Shown: in pieces, positions 8,903-16,562 of the stretch
Layout: every line of letters begins with the position of its first letter
How positions within the stretch are numbered: the stretch's first letter is position 1
Assembly: GCF_004025535.1 (NCBI RefSeq)
Contig: NZ_QJRG01000042.1
Location: 124,001 to 188,000, forward strand
DNA: 64,000 nt
Origin: Pseudomonas alkylphenolica
Lineage (GTDB): Bacteria; Pseudomonadota; Gammaproteobacteria; Pseudomonadales; Pseudomonadaceae
Direction of reading: 5' to 3'
The notes under the pieces: model-generated
What the model was told of the DNA's origin: nothing
What the model saw: only the letters and a program-made list of their open reading frames with translations
Databases searched by the model: none
Translations under genes and position numbers: made by a program

Positions 8903-9841
8903 TTACAGGTGAACGTTGTGCTTGCCCTTGAGCCCGAGCATTTTCCGGGCTTCGTCAGGTGTGGCGATTTCATAGGACAGCTCTTCGAGAATGTGACGGA
9001 CCTTGCGCACCTGCTCGGCGTTGGTCTTGGCCTTGACGCCTTTGGCCAGGTAGATGCTGTCTTCCAGGCCGACGCGCACATTGCCGCCCATGATCACGCC
9101 CATGGTCACGAACGGCAGCTGATGACGGCCAGCGCCCAGAATGGAAAACTCATAGTTCTCGCGGCCGAACAGGCGATCCGCCGTGGCGCGCATGATGGTC
9201 ATGTTTTCCGGGTCGGCACCGAGGCCGCCGAGGATACCGAAGCAGGACTGAATAAACAGCGGCGGCTTGACCAGCCCTTGTTCAACAAAGTACGCCAGGT
9301 TGTAGAGATGGCCGACGTCGTAGCATTCGAACTCGAAGCGGGTGCCATACTCACCCAGCTCCTGCATGATGCCCTTGATGTCCTTGAAGGTGTTCTTGAA
9401 CACCACGTCTTCCATGCCTTCGATGTGCTCCTTCTCCCAGGCATGCTCCCAGGTGGAAATCTTGCGCGCGATCGGGTGGATGGAGAAGTTCATCGAGCCC
9501 ATGTTCAGCGAGCACAGCTCCGGTTTGGCCAGCAGCGGGTAGGCCAGCCGCTGCGCCAGGGTCATGCGGGTGCTGCCGCCGGTGGTGATGTTGATGATGG
9601 CATCGGTGGCCTGGGCAATGGCCGGAACAAACTGGCTGAACACCGCCGGGTCCGGGGTCGGCCGGCCATCCAGAGGGTCGCGGGCATGCAGGTGCAAAAT
9701 CGCCGCACCGGCTTCGGCAGCTTCGATGGATTGGCGCTCGATGTCGGCAGGCGTCAGCGGCAGGTATTCGGACATCGATGGGGTGTGCGTCGCACCGGTG
9801 ATCGCGCAGGAAATGATGACTTTTCGGCTTGGCTGACTCAT
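8903..9841 (-). CDS. beta-keto acid cleavage enzyme (BKACE, DUF849)
   Basis: Cytoplasmic zinc enzyme of 312 residues. BKACE proteins condense a beta-keto acid with acetyl-CoA, giving acetoacetate and a new acyl-CoA. Visible family features are VIISCAITGA near the N-terminus, the metal-site ILHLHARDPLDGRPTPD (two His), ITTGGS, the C-terminal GLED with the metal-ligand Glu, and the YEIATPDEARKML tail. ATG 9841 gives the usual family N-terminus; its ribosome site is weak, and a CA motif lies upstream. First gene of the unit with the MFS and SDR genes, divergent from an AraC regulator. The side chain that sets substrate is not evident, so the keto acid is unknown. Confidence 0.9.
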   Translation of the reverse strand: MSQPSRKVIISCAITGATHTPSMSEYLPLTPADIERQSIEAAEAGAAILHLHARDPLDGRPTPDPAVFSQFVPAIAQATDAIINITTGGSTRMTLAQRLAYPLLAKPELCSLNMGSMNFSIHPIARKISTWEHAWEKEHIEGMEDVVFKNTFKDIKGIMQELGEYGTRFEFECYDVGHLYNLAYFVEQGLVKPPLFIQSCFGILGGLGADPENMTIMRATADRLFGRENYEFSILGAGRHQLPFVTMGVIMGGNVRVGLEDSIYLAKGVKAKTNAEQVRKVRHILEELSYEIATPDEARKMLGLKGKHNVHL

Positions 9842-9855
9842 GGGGCTGACCTGTA

Positions 9856-9863
9856 TTGTTATT
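9856..9863 (-). promoter_or_regulatory. Crc/Hfq-type CA motif before the BKACE gene
   Basis: Minus strand reads AATAACAA, a perfect AANAANAA, ending about 14 bases before the BKACE ATG. It is the promoter-proximal partner of the similar motif in front of the MFS gene of the same unit. Confidence 0.55.
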
Positions 9864-9914
9864 GGGCTTTGCAGTTGCGTGGTACCCAGCTTATTGAATT
9901 TTCTGCGCACCGGT

Positions 9915-9957
9915 AAGATCATTAGCGGACAGCAATGAATCCTTAAGGGACAGCCCG
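9915..9957. promoter_or_regulatory. probable AraC-type operator, copy 1
   Basis: Plus strand carries GGACAGC at 9927-9933 and again at 9948-9954: a direct repeat with 21-bp spacing, i.e. two helical turns, as expected for an AraC/XylS protein. It is preceded by AAGATCATTAGC. A near copy with the same spacing and orientation lies upstream of the OprD gene (12359-12398). In both places the target gene reads leftward and starts roughly 70-85 bases away. The right half-site reaches almost to the regulator's own ATG, so autoregulation is possible. Confidence 0.65.
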
Positions 9958-9958
9958 C

Positions 9959-10987
9959 ATGCCACCGAAAATGCCGTTATTCAACGAACGCATCTACGCG
10001 CCGTACAAGATTGCCGCGCTGGTGGAAGTACTCAGCGAACAGGGCATCGCACCTGCCGACAGCTTGAAAGGCAGTGGTGTCGACGAGGCCGACATCTACG
10101 ACGCCACGGCACTGACCTCGGTGCGCCAGTACGCAACGGTGTGCGGCAATGCGCTGTCGCTGTCCAGCGATCCCGAAACACCGTTCAAGACCGGCTCGCG
10201 CCTGCACCTGTCCGCGTATGGCATGTACGGTTATGCGCTGATGTCCTGCCTGTCGCTGCGCGACTACTTCCGCCTTGGCGTGAAGTACCACTCGCTGGCC
10301 ACGCCAACGCTGACCATCGAATGGCATGAGTACGAAGACGAAGCGGTATGGACATTCCCGGACGCCTCCACCCCGAGCCCTTCGCGGGAAATCAAACAGT
10401 TCCTGATCGAGCAGCAGTTCACCCAACACGTGACCCACCTGCAGGATGTGTTCGGCAAAAGCTGCCCGCCCACCAAAGCCTGTTTTTCATACCCGGCGCC
10501 GGCCCACGCAGCGATCTATGCGCAGTACCTGGGCTGCCCGTGCATTTTCGATCACGACCAGTGCGAACTGCATTACGACAGTGCGATCCTCGATCAGAAG
10601 CCGCACCTGGCTCACCGGCTGACGGCGACCGTGCTGCAAGAGACGTGCGATCGCCTGATCGGCCAGGCCAAGGTGTCTTCGGGTATTTCCGGCGAGGTGT
10701 ACCAGATGATGATGCAAACACCTGGCGAGTTTCCCAGCATGGAAGCGGTGGCAGAAAAACTGCACATGACCACCCGCAGCCTGCGCCGCAAACTCCAGGA
10801 TGAAGACACCTCGTTCGTGACCATCACCGATGACGTGCGCTGCTCGCTGGCCATGGAATACCTCAAGACCACGATCATGAGCACCGACGACATTGCCCTG
10901 CTGCTGGGCTTTTCCGAGCCGACCAACTTTCGCCGGGCGTTCAAGCGCTGGACCGGGAAAACCACCAAGGAATACCGTCAGGGCTGA
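9959..10987 (+). CDS. AraC family regulator with arabinose-binding-like N-domain
   Basis: DNA-binding regulator of 342 residues. The N-terminal ~200 residues resemble the Arabinose_bd (PF12625-type) sensor domain found in OruR/ArgR-like AraC proteins. The C-terminal ~100 residues hold two helix-turn-helix motifs: MEAVAEKLHMTTRSLRRKL and DDIALLLGFSEPTNFRRAFKRWTGKTTKEYR. Divergent from the BKACE gene across 117 bases that contain a candidate operator, so it is the likely activator of that unit and of the nearby OprD porin. ATG 9959 was taken because it gives the longest family match; an in-frame ATG at 9971 is possible and would place the operator wholly outside the coding region. Confidence 0.88.
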   Translation: MPPKMPLFNERIYAPYKIAALVEVLSEQGIAPADSLKGSGVDEADIYDATALTSVRQYATVCGNALSLSSDPETPFKTGSRLHLSAYGMYGYALMSCLSLRDYFRLGVKYHSLATPTLTIEWHEYEDEAVWTFPDASTPSPSREIKQFLIEQQFTQHVTHLQDVFGKSCPPTKACFSYPAPAHAAIYAQYLGCPCIFDHDQCELHYDSAILDQKPHLAHRLTATVLQETCDRLIGQAKVSSGISGEVYQMMMQTPGEFPSMEAVAEKLHMTTRSLRRKLQDEDTSFVTITDDVRCSLAMEYLKTTIMSTDDIALLLGFSEPTNFRRAFKRWTGKTTKEYRQG

Positions 10988-11022
10988 AGCCATGCTTCAC
11001 CCCTGACGTGGGTCTGGCAGGC

Positions 11023-12288
11023 TTAGAAAATCGACAACGGGTAACTGACGATCAAGCGGTTTTCATTGAAGTCAGCCAGGCTGAAATCGCGTTTGATCAC
11101 CGAGTTGCGCCAGCGCAGCGACAGCTGCTTCAAAGCACCGCTTTGCACGACATAGGCCAACTCGGACTCGCGCCCCCATTCCTTGCCATCGGTAACGCCG
11201 CCAGAATGCACATTCGAGCCACGGATGTAGCGGTTCATCAGGGTCAGGCCCGGAACGCCCAGGGCGGCAAAGTCAAAGTCGTGGCGCAGTTGCCAGGAAC
11301 GTTCGTCCGCAAAGTCATAACTGTTGCTGAAACTGTCGTTGGCCAGCGTCGCCCCGCTCGTCCCGTTCAGGCGCATCCAGTTATCGCCATCAACCTTTTG
11401 CAGGCCGAGATAGAACGTACTGGCGCGAAAACGTGCAGACAGCAACGCCGAATAGGTCTTGTTATCCAGTTCCCCTGCGAGCTTGTTACCGTCATCCTCG
11501 CCACTGAAAAAGCCCAGGTTCGCCCCTAACAGCCAATCGCCGACTTTCTGGTTGTGGGTGAAGTTGAAGTAGCGCTGGTGGTAGATGTCTTCCAGTTGCG
11601 CATACCAGGCGCCGACCTGGCTTTGATTGTTGTTGAACGCGTACTCCGCACCGGCAAAGTTGAACCGGTCCGACGTCACGTCCGGGCGATTGAACATCGA
11701 CATGCGCTCCATGCTGGCATCGTTGCGCGGGCTGTTACCGCGAAACTGCCCGCCGTAAAAAGTGAAGTTGTCGAGGTCTTTGGAGGTGATTTGCGCGCCC
11801 CGGAACGTCTGCGGCAGCGAGCGACCGTCGTCGGAACGAATCACCGGCAATGCCACCACCCATTCACCGACCTTGGCCTGGGTGTTGGCAAACCGCATTT
11901 TGGCGGCCACCGCCAGGCGGCCGAAATTGTCGGCAGGCCGGCCATCATCGTGAACCGGCAGCAACTGCGTGTTGGTCGTACCCTTGCCGCCATCGAGCTT
12001 TTGCGAATAGAGCCCCAGCGCATCGACGCCAAAACCGACCACCCCCGGGGTAAAACCGGAACGGGCGTCGAGGATCACACTTTGCGTCCACTCCTCGGCC
12101 TTGCCTTGCGGGTAGGCGCTCTCGGTAAAGTTACGATTGATGTAGTAGTTACGGAAGTTGGCGTTGACATGGGCATCGTCAAAAAAGCCTTCGGCAAACA
12201 CCGGAAGACTCGTCAACGCGCTGCTGACGACCAGCAACTTCATCGACGTCGAAACAGCCTGGGTATTGATCAGGGCGCAATATCGCAT
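11023..12288 (-). CDS. OprD family outer-membrane porin
   Basis: Outer-membrane beta-barrel channel of 421 residues for uptake of a small carboxylate or amino acid. It has a signal peptide, then FFDDAHVNANFRNYYINRNF, typical of OprD N-termini. Further marks are WTQSVILDARSGFTPGVVGFGVDALGLYS with the family arginine and the end SYPLSIF with C-terminal aromatic Phe. It stands alone on the minus strand, but its promoter carries the same two-half-site element as the BKACE promoter. I infer it admits the same substrate. An A-rich CA motif lies just before the ribosome site. Confidence 0.9.
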   Translation of the reverse strand: MRYCALINTQAVSTSMKLLVVSSALTSLPVFAEGFFDDAHVNANFRNYYINRNFTESAYPQGKAEEWTQSVILDARSGFTPGVVGFGVDALGLYSQKLDGGKGTTNTQLLPVHDDGRPADNFGRLAVAAKMRFANTQAKVGEWVVALPVIRSDDGRSLPQTFRGAQITSKDLDNFTFYGGQFRGNSPRNDASMERMSMFNRPDVTSDRFNFAGAEYAFNNNQSQVGAWYAQLEDIYHQRYFNFTHNQKVGDWLLGANLGFFSGEDDGNKLAGELDNKTYSALLSARFRASTFYLGLQKVDGDNWMRLNGTSGATLANDSFSNSYDFADERSWQLRHDFDFAALGVPGLTLMNRYIRGSNVHSGGVTDGKEWGRESELAYVVQSGALKQLSLRWRNSVIKRDFSLADFNENRLIVSYPLSIF

Positions 12289-12298
12289 GTGGACTCTC

Positions 12299-12311
12299 TT
12301 TTGTTTTTATT
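12299..12311 (-). promoter_or_regulatory. Crc/Hfq-type CA motif before the OprD gene
   Basis: Minus strand reads AATAAAAACAAAA, which contains AATAAAAA and AAAAACAA, both perfect AANAANAA, ten bases before the start codon and next to the GAGAG ribosome site. Confidence 0.5.
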
Positions 12312-12358
12312 GGGAGCAAGCAGAGTCAAGCGATACTAATGGGAATCCCGTTGATGCA

Positions 12359-12398
12359 AAGATCAATAGCAGACAGCATGAGATCCTAAAGGGACATT
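12359..12398. promoter_or_regulatory. probable AraC-type operator, copy 2
   Basis: AAGATCAATAGC is followed by AGACAGC (12371-12377) and GGACATT (12392-12398), again 21 bp apart. It aligns base for base with 9915-9954, including the ATCCT-WAAGG bridge between half-sites. It sits about 70 bases upstream of the OprD start codon in the same orientation as copy 1 relative to BKACE. Confidence 0.65.
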
Positions 12399-12444
12399 TC
12401 AGCGCAAACAGGTGGCACGGCCGGTTGCCGGCCGTGCCACGCCG

Positions 12445-13311
12445 TTACTCGACAATCGCCGGGTGAGCCTGCACCGGGCTACCCAGCACATCGCGATACG
12501 AAGGAGGTTGCTGGCCGTCGAGGTCGGCAATGCCATAGGCCAAGGCCACTTCTGCGCCGATCAGCACTTGCCCGGATTGCGTCATGCGATCGGGGTCGGC
12601 ATACAGCGCGTGAATGACCTTGCCGGTGAATTCCGGGCTTTCCATCACGAACGAAAACTCCTCGTAGCGTTCCGGATGGTCTTGCAGTGCGCGGGTAGTG
12701 CGCTCGGTGCGCAGCGGGCCCATCCACAGGGACACCACTGCGACGTCGTAGGGGCGCAGGTCTACCGCCATGTCTTTGGCGAACTTGTCGACACCGGCCT
12801 TCTGCGCGCCATACGCCGCGCCATGCATGTAGCAGTTCGAGCCGAACGAGGAGGTAAAGGCGATCAGCCCGCCGCGCTGCCTGGCCATCAGCGGTGCGGC
12901 ATACCAGCTTGCCACATAGGCCGAGCGCAAGCCGACGTCGAGGATGTTGACCAGATCGAGCGACTTCTCCCAGAACGGGCCGGGCTCGATCAGTTGATCG
13001 TGTAGAAACGTCGCGTTATTGACCAGGATATCGAGCCGCCCGCTTTCGCGTTCGACCCGTTCAAACAGCGATCGCACTTGCGCGTCATCAGCATGATCAC
13101 AGGCTACGGCGATGCCTTTGCCGCCCAACGCGTCGATCTCGCGCGCGGTCGCGTGGATCGTGCCTGGCAGCGGCGCATCGCCCTCGTTCTGCGAGCGGCC
13201 GGTAACGTACACCGTCGCTCCTGCCGCGCCGAGCGCAAGGGCAATGCCTTTGCCGGCACCGCGCGAGGCGCCGGTGACGACGGCGACCGGTTTGCTGTGG
13301 TGGCTACTCAT
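12445..13311 (-). CDS. SDR family oxidoreductase
   Basis: Short-chain dehydrogenase of 288 residues, cytoplasmic. Key motifs are TGASRGAGKGIA, VYVTGRS (a basic residue that favours NADP(H)), LVNNATFL, FTSSFGS with the Ser, and AYGAQKAGVDKF with the Tyr/Lys pair. The C-terminal part is longer than a minimal SDR. ATG 13311 has AGGAG about seven bases upstream and overlaps the stop of the SnoaL-like gene by eight bases, so the two are probably translationally coupled. Substrate unknown. It is separated from the OprD promoter by about 45 bases and carries no copy of the AraC operator itself. Confidence 0.82.
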   Translation of the reverse strand: MSSHHSKPVAVVTGASRGAGKGIALALGAAGATVYVTGRSQNEGDAPLPGTIHATAREIDALGGKGIAVACDHADDAQVRSLFERVERESGRLDILVNNATFLHDQLIEPGPFWEKSLDLVNILDVGLRSAYVASWYAAPLMARQRGGLIAFTSSFGSNCYMHGAAYGAQKAGVDKFAKDMAVDLRPYDVAVVSLWMGPLRTERTTRALQDHPERYEEFSFVMESPEFTGKVIHALYADPDRMTQSGQVLIGAEVALAYGIADLDGQQPPSYRDVLGSPVQAHPAIVE

Positions 13312-13822
13312 CGGCGCTCTCCTGTGCTGCGCTCGGTTGAACCCCGGCAAAACGCACGCCGGGTGCAGTGTCTTCGTAACTGGCCACCAAGGTGGAGGTT
13401 ACTACGCAGCGTGTGGCGCAGATCTTCCACTGGCCATCGATCTTGCGGTAGGCGTCTTCGTAGTGCGCGCCGAGTTGCGTGATAGTGCGCTCGCGGGTGT
13501 CGATCATCTGGTAGTGCAGGCCCCAGGTGCCGTTGGCCCGCGTGTCATCGAGCACTTCGATCTGCGGGTTGACACCGTGGTGCATCTCGACCACGTGAGG
13601 ATGGCAGCCCAGCGCCTCGAAAATTGCGACGAGTTGGTCGCGGTCTTCGAACACACCGATGCGGCCGTAGTCGATATGCACCGGGCCAGGCGCGAAGCAG
13701 TCGCGCATACCCTGCGGATTTTTCTCGTCGCAACAAGCCAGGTACCGCGCTTTGAGCCGACGAATCGCCTCGGCGTCTTCGAGCGTGCGCAAACGCGCTT
13801 CCAGTTGATCGATCGCGGTCAT
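13304..13822 (-). CDS. SnoaL-like (NTF2 fold) protein
   Basis: Protein of 172 residues with the SnoaL_4-type cone fold: LRTLEDAEAIRRLKARYLACCDEKN at the start, HIDYGRIGVFEDRDQLVAIFEAL, HVVEMHHGVNPQIEV, and WGLHYQMIDTRERTITQLGAHYEDAYRKIDGQWKICATR. Such proteins include dehydratases, isomerases and non-catalytic ligand binders. AGGAGA lies five bases before ATG 13822. It overlaps the SDR start, so the pair likely act on one substrate, perhaps dehydration or isomerisation paired with redox; this is inference. Confidence 0.8.
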   Translation of the reverse strand: MTAIDQLEARLRTLEDAEAIRRLKARYLACCDEKNPQGMRDCFAPGPVHIDYGRIGVFEDRDQLVAIFEALGCHPHVVEMHHGVNPQIEVLDDTRANGTWGLHYQMIDTRERTITQLGAHYEDAYRKIDGQWKICATRCVVTSTLVASYEDTAPGVRFAGVQPSAAQESADE

Positions 13823-13933
13823 GGCGTCTCCTTGAGTGGTACCGGCCCGTGTATCCGGGCTCCATGGTACAAGCGCGGGCGCGGTGGCTTATCACCCAAA
13901 CAGACGATGTGGTTTTTTCAATCCGCAGTGAAT

Positions 13934-13978
13934 GGCACGGGCTGCGCCCGTGTTCGCGGCTGAAGCCGCTCCTACAGG
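13934..13978. repeat. REP element, left of the WYL cassette
   Basis: A 45-base element with two hairpins, CACGGGC-TGC-GCCCGTG and GCGGCT-GA-AGCCGC, ending CTCCTACAGG. It overlaps the last seven bases of the WYL gene. It matches 15907-15951 at 43 of 45 positions in the same orientation, and resembles 39170-39214. This is the usual form of Pseudomonas REP sequences. Confidence 0.85.
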
Positions 13979-15054
13979 CAAGCTTCGTAGGTGCTCAGCG
14001 CAGCAGCGAGTTTCTGGTGGACATGATCCCTCAGGGGCTGGGGTGCCAACACCTCGATGTCTGCCGCATTGGCCATCAGAAACAACCGCAGGCCCTGGGT
14101 GTCGCGGACCGTGCAGGTCAGCACCCATTTGTCTCCGTCAGGGGCCAGCGTCTGGTCCTTGTCGAGCGGGTTTTCCGAAAGCCGGTTGTACAGATTGTCA
14201 CTCAGACGAAGCCGCGTTAGCTGGGGCGGCGTGTGCAGGCTCACGAGGTCTTTCTGGGCTTCGTCCGAGTGAATATCGTAACCCTGCGGGTCATCGATCG
14301 TGCGCTTGCCAGGCTCGACCCTGGTGATGCGGTGGAGCATCAGCGCACACAGCCGGTTGGGCCCGTTGCTGCTGTACTTGCCTCGCGGGGCGTCAGCATC
14401 TGGCGCCTTGCCCAGCCACTGTTCTTCGGCAACAAAAGCGGAGAGATAAATGTTGGAGTCCTGGTGCGACAACCCCAGTGGCTTGAGTTGGTAGACACAC
14501 TCAACGTCGTCGGTGTCGCGCGGCCGGTACCAGACTTCCAGGGGCCTGTCTTCAAGGATGGCGTCCTGCAGACACTTGAGGTGCTCGGGGTCGTGCTTGC
14601 CCGGCTGCAGCACGGTAAAGCGGGTTCCGGTGGTGATACGCTTGCCGAAATCCAGCTTGCGCTTGGCGCCATCGTGCATGACCAGTTCGGCGTAGTCCCG
14701 CAGGCCCTGAAGCTCCTGGGTGGCTGACTGCAGGCCAAAGCGCTCGGCATGCTGGAAGATCGCCGTCAGCGACATCGCGTCCGACGGTGAAAGGACCAGC
14801 GAATGGCTTCGTCCCACCGCTTTCCAGAGCAGCTCCCGCTTGTCTGTCGTGCTTTTTTCGGACTGAACGTACTTGAGTTCCTTCAGGACCTTCAAATCCC
14901 GATTGGTGGTTTTTTCATGATGGATTTCACCCTCATCACCGTGGCGCTCAACCCAGCTGGCGAGCTTCTTGTGAATGTCTGCGGTAGAAACGGGTTTGCC
15001 GGCGGCGCGAAGAATTTGTCGCAAGTAATCGCGACGGTGAGTACGGTTGATCAT
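13972..15054 (-). CDS. WYL-domain transcriptional regulator
   Basis: Regulator of 360 residues. The N-terminus is a winged-helix segment (THRRDYLRQILRAAGKPVSTADIHKKL). The middle carries the WYL-like sensing domain: LQDAILEDRPLEVWYRPRDTDDVECVYQLKPLGLSHQDSNIYLSAF. A C-terminal extension of the WCX kind follows. WYL proteins bind nucleic-acid-type ligands, and many control phage-defence genes. It is divergent from a two-gene cassette across 85 bases that hold a GGGACA/TGTCCC dyad, so it probably represses that cassette. The stop codon reaches into a REP element. The start has a weak ribosome site, preceded only by an A-rich run. Confidence 0.85.
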   Translation of the reverse strand: MINRTHRRDYLRQILRAAGKPVSTADIHKKLASWVERHGDEGEIHHEKTTNRDLKVLKELKYVQSEKSTTDKRELLWKAVGRSHSLVLSPSDAMSLTAIFQHAERFGLQSATQELQGLRDYAELVMHDGAKRKLDFGKRITTGTRFTVLQPGKHDPEHLKCLQDAILEDRPLEVWYRPRDTDDVECVYQLKPLGLSHQDSNIYLSAFVAEEQWLGKAPDADAPRGKYSSNGPNRLCALMLHRITRVEPGKRTIDDPQGYDIHSDEAQKDLVSLHTPPQLTRLRLSDNLYNRLSENPLDKDQTLAPDGDKWVLTCTVRDTQGLRLFLMANAADIEVLAPQPLRDHVHQKLAAALSTYEACL

Positions 15055-15075
15055 TTTTTAGGTTCAAGGCAATTC

Positions 15076-15092
15076 GGGACAAGAAGTGTCCC
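15076..15092. promoter_or_regulatory. candidate WYL operator
   Basis: Perfect inverted repeat GGGACAAGAAGTGTCCC (6-bp arms, 5-base spacer) in the 85-base divergent region between the WYL regulator and the small cassette gene. Position and symmetry fit a dimeric repressor site. Confidence 0.5.
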
Positions 15093-15139
15093 TATTGAAG
15101 TTCAAGATGTTCCTCATTGGCAAGGCACTCGAAGGAAGC

Positions 15140-15334
15140 ATGACCATGAGCGACATCAAGCGGTTGCAAACGCTGATTTTTCCGCCCCCTGAAGATAGCC
15201 CGCTGGAATACAGCGCGGAATTTGCAGAAAAGATTATCGCAGCATCGCGTGAGGAGTTTCATGAGATCGATGTGGACGAGCTGATCAGCCAACTTGATGC
15301 CATGATCGCAAAAGCGCGAGCGCGCAACGAATAA
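15140..15334 (+). CDS. 64-residue protein, first gene of the WYL cassette
   Basis: Short acidic, soluble protein of about 64 residues that I do not recognise. It starts MTMSDIKRLQTLIFPPPEDSP, then a helical, charged stretch, and ends with a likely amphipathic helix (DELISQLDAMIAKARARNE). ATG 15140 follows GAAGGA at five bases; ATG 15146 is equally plausible. Its stop lies 12 bases before the start of the next gene, so the two form an operon. The size, charge and position before a larger protein would suit an antitoxin or an accessory subunit, but no motif proves this. Confidence 0.65.
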   Translation: MTMSDIKRLQTLIFPPPEDSPLEYSAEFAEKIIAASREEFHEIDVDELISQLDAMIAKARARNE

Positions 15335-15346
15335 GGAGTGGAAGCT

Positions 15347-15895
15347 GTGGCAAGTAAAGATGTGAAGTCGGCGATTATCAACGCCAAGCGGGGCATCCAG
15401 AAATACCTGGCCCTGATGGATCGGGTGAACAAGGTGAATGTCTCGACGGATGCCGATTTTCGGCGGGCCTACAACGGGTTTTATCGGGTGCAGCGGCGAG
15501 CGCCCGACTGGTACGACACCTACTACAGCCTCATGGAGCAGTTGAAGGGAACCCAGCCCACGTTTGCTCAGATTCTCGATCATCTGTACGCCGCCACCGA
15601 GCGCTACGAACCGTCGTTCTCCAGCAAACTGGTCGCGACGCTACGTCCGGACAAGCCTGTTTGGGACATTCATGTGCTGCGCAACGTCGGCGAGAAGGCG
15701 CCCGACTATAAGTCCAAAACCAAGGTCGAGGACGCCAAGGAGCGCTACGCGGACATCGAGCGCTGGTACCAACGCTTCCTGCCGTCTGATGAAGGCGTCA
15801 GCTGGGTCACCCAGTTCAATGAACAGGTACCCGAGCACGGCAAGCTGACCGATCTGAAGAAAGTGGATTTCATACTCTGGCAGATGCGCGACTGA
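15347..15895 (+). CDS. unknown 182-residue protein, possible HhH-GPD-like fold
   Basis: Soluble protein of 182 residues that I do not recognise as a named family. The GTG at 15347 is chosen because AAGGAG precedes it at eight bases. The segment SKLVATLRPDKPVWDIHV (residues 93-110) resembles the helix containing the catalytic Lys and the PVDVHV-type Asp strand of OGG-like DNA glycosylases, which would make Lys94 and Asp107 the candidate pair. The rest is basic and helical (AYNGFYRVQRRAPDWYDTYY). This similarity is by eye and weak, and the Lys-Asp spacing is shorter than in OGG1. It lies downstream of the 64-residue gene and ends 11 bases before a REP element. Possible defence or DNA-processing role, by inference. 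Confidence 0.65.
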   Translation: MASKDVKSAIINAKRGIQKYLALMDRVNKVNVSTDADFRRAYNGFYRVQRRAPDWYDTYYSLMEQLKGTQPTFAQILDHLYAATERYEPSFSSKLVATLRPDKPVWDIHVLRNVGEKAPDYKSKTKVEDAKERYADIERWYQRFLPSDEGVSWVTQFNEQVPEHGKLTDLKKVDFILWQMRD

Positions 15896-15906
15896 CGGCG
15901 GCGTAT

Positions 15907-15951
15907 GGCACGGGCTTCGCCCGTGTTCGCGGCTGAAGCCGCTCCCACAGG
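15907..15951. repeat. REP element, right of the WYL cassette
   Basis: 45-base element with the same two hairpins as 13934-13978, differing at two positions. It is followed by a partial inverted copy (GCGGCTTCAGCCGC at 15953-15966) that runs into the 3' end of the TetR gene. Confidence 0.85.
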
Positions 15952-15958
15952 TGCGGCT

Positions 15959-16558
15959 TCAGCCGCGATGAGGCCGGCTGGCCGCCTTGTTCACAGCAGC
16001 CTCCATCTGTTTGACCCAGGGCGCATCGCCCACTGCCTGCGCCAGCAGTCGCGCCCCCACCATCGCGGCAAACAGCACCCTGGCCTTGTCCTCATCCTCA
16101 GCGTCGGGAGGGCTGCCATCGGCACCGGTCATCTCGCTGACAAAGGTTTCGAACAGCTTCTCCGTCCCCGACACATACGCCTCGGCGCACGCCTCATTGA
16201 CCTCACCGGTTACCACCGGCGCTGCAAACGCCACCAGCGGGCAACGGTTGCTGGTTGCGCGATTGCGCAGGTATTGGCGTACCAGTGCCGCACAACGGCT
16301 TTCGGCCGCCGCGTCGGCACGCTGGTAAACCTGCTCCCACGCCTGCTGCGACTGATCGAAAGCCAGCGCAAACGCCTCGGCTACCAGCGCATCCTTGGAG
16401 TCGAAATGCTTGTAGAAGCCACCCACGGTCATGGCATTGGCCGCCATGACCTGGGCCACCGAGACGTTCTCGACACCCGACTCGCGAAACAGCCGGCAGG
16501 CAGTCTCGACGATTTTCGCCCGGTTTTCCTGGGCTTTTACCTGCGACGAACGTCCCAC
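15959..16558 (-). CDS. TetR family regulator
   Basis: Repressor of 199 residues. The N-terminal helix-turn-helix reads RAKIVETACRLFRESGVENVSVAQVMAANAMTVGGFYKHFDSKDALVAEAF. The C-terminal half is an all-helical ligand/dimer domain like the TetR_C group seen in NemR/YjdC-like repressors. GTG 16558 has AAGG just upstream and lies four bases after the stop of the MaoC gene, so the two are cotranscribed. Its likely target is the MaoC/tautomerase divergent promoter, which holds a 40-bp dyad. The 3' end overlaps a degenerate REP arm. Confidence 0.87.
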   Translation of the reverse strand: MGRSSQVKAQENRAKIVETACRLFRESGVENVSVAQVMAANAMTVGGFYKHFDSKDALVAEAFALAFDQSQQAWEQVYQRADAAAESRCAALVRQYLRNRATSNRCPLVAFAAPVVTGEVNEACAEAYVSGTEKLFETFVSEMTGADGSPPDAEDEDKARVLFAAMVGARLLAQAVGDAPWVKQMEAAVNKAASRPHRG

Positions 16559-16562
16559 GGCC

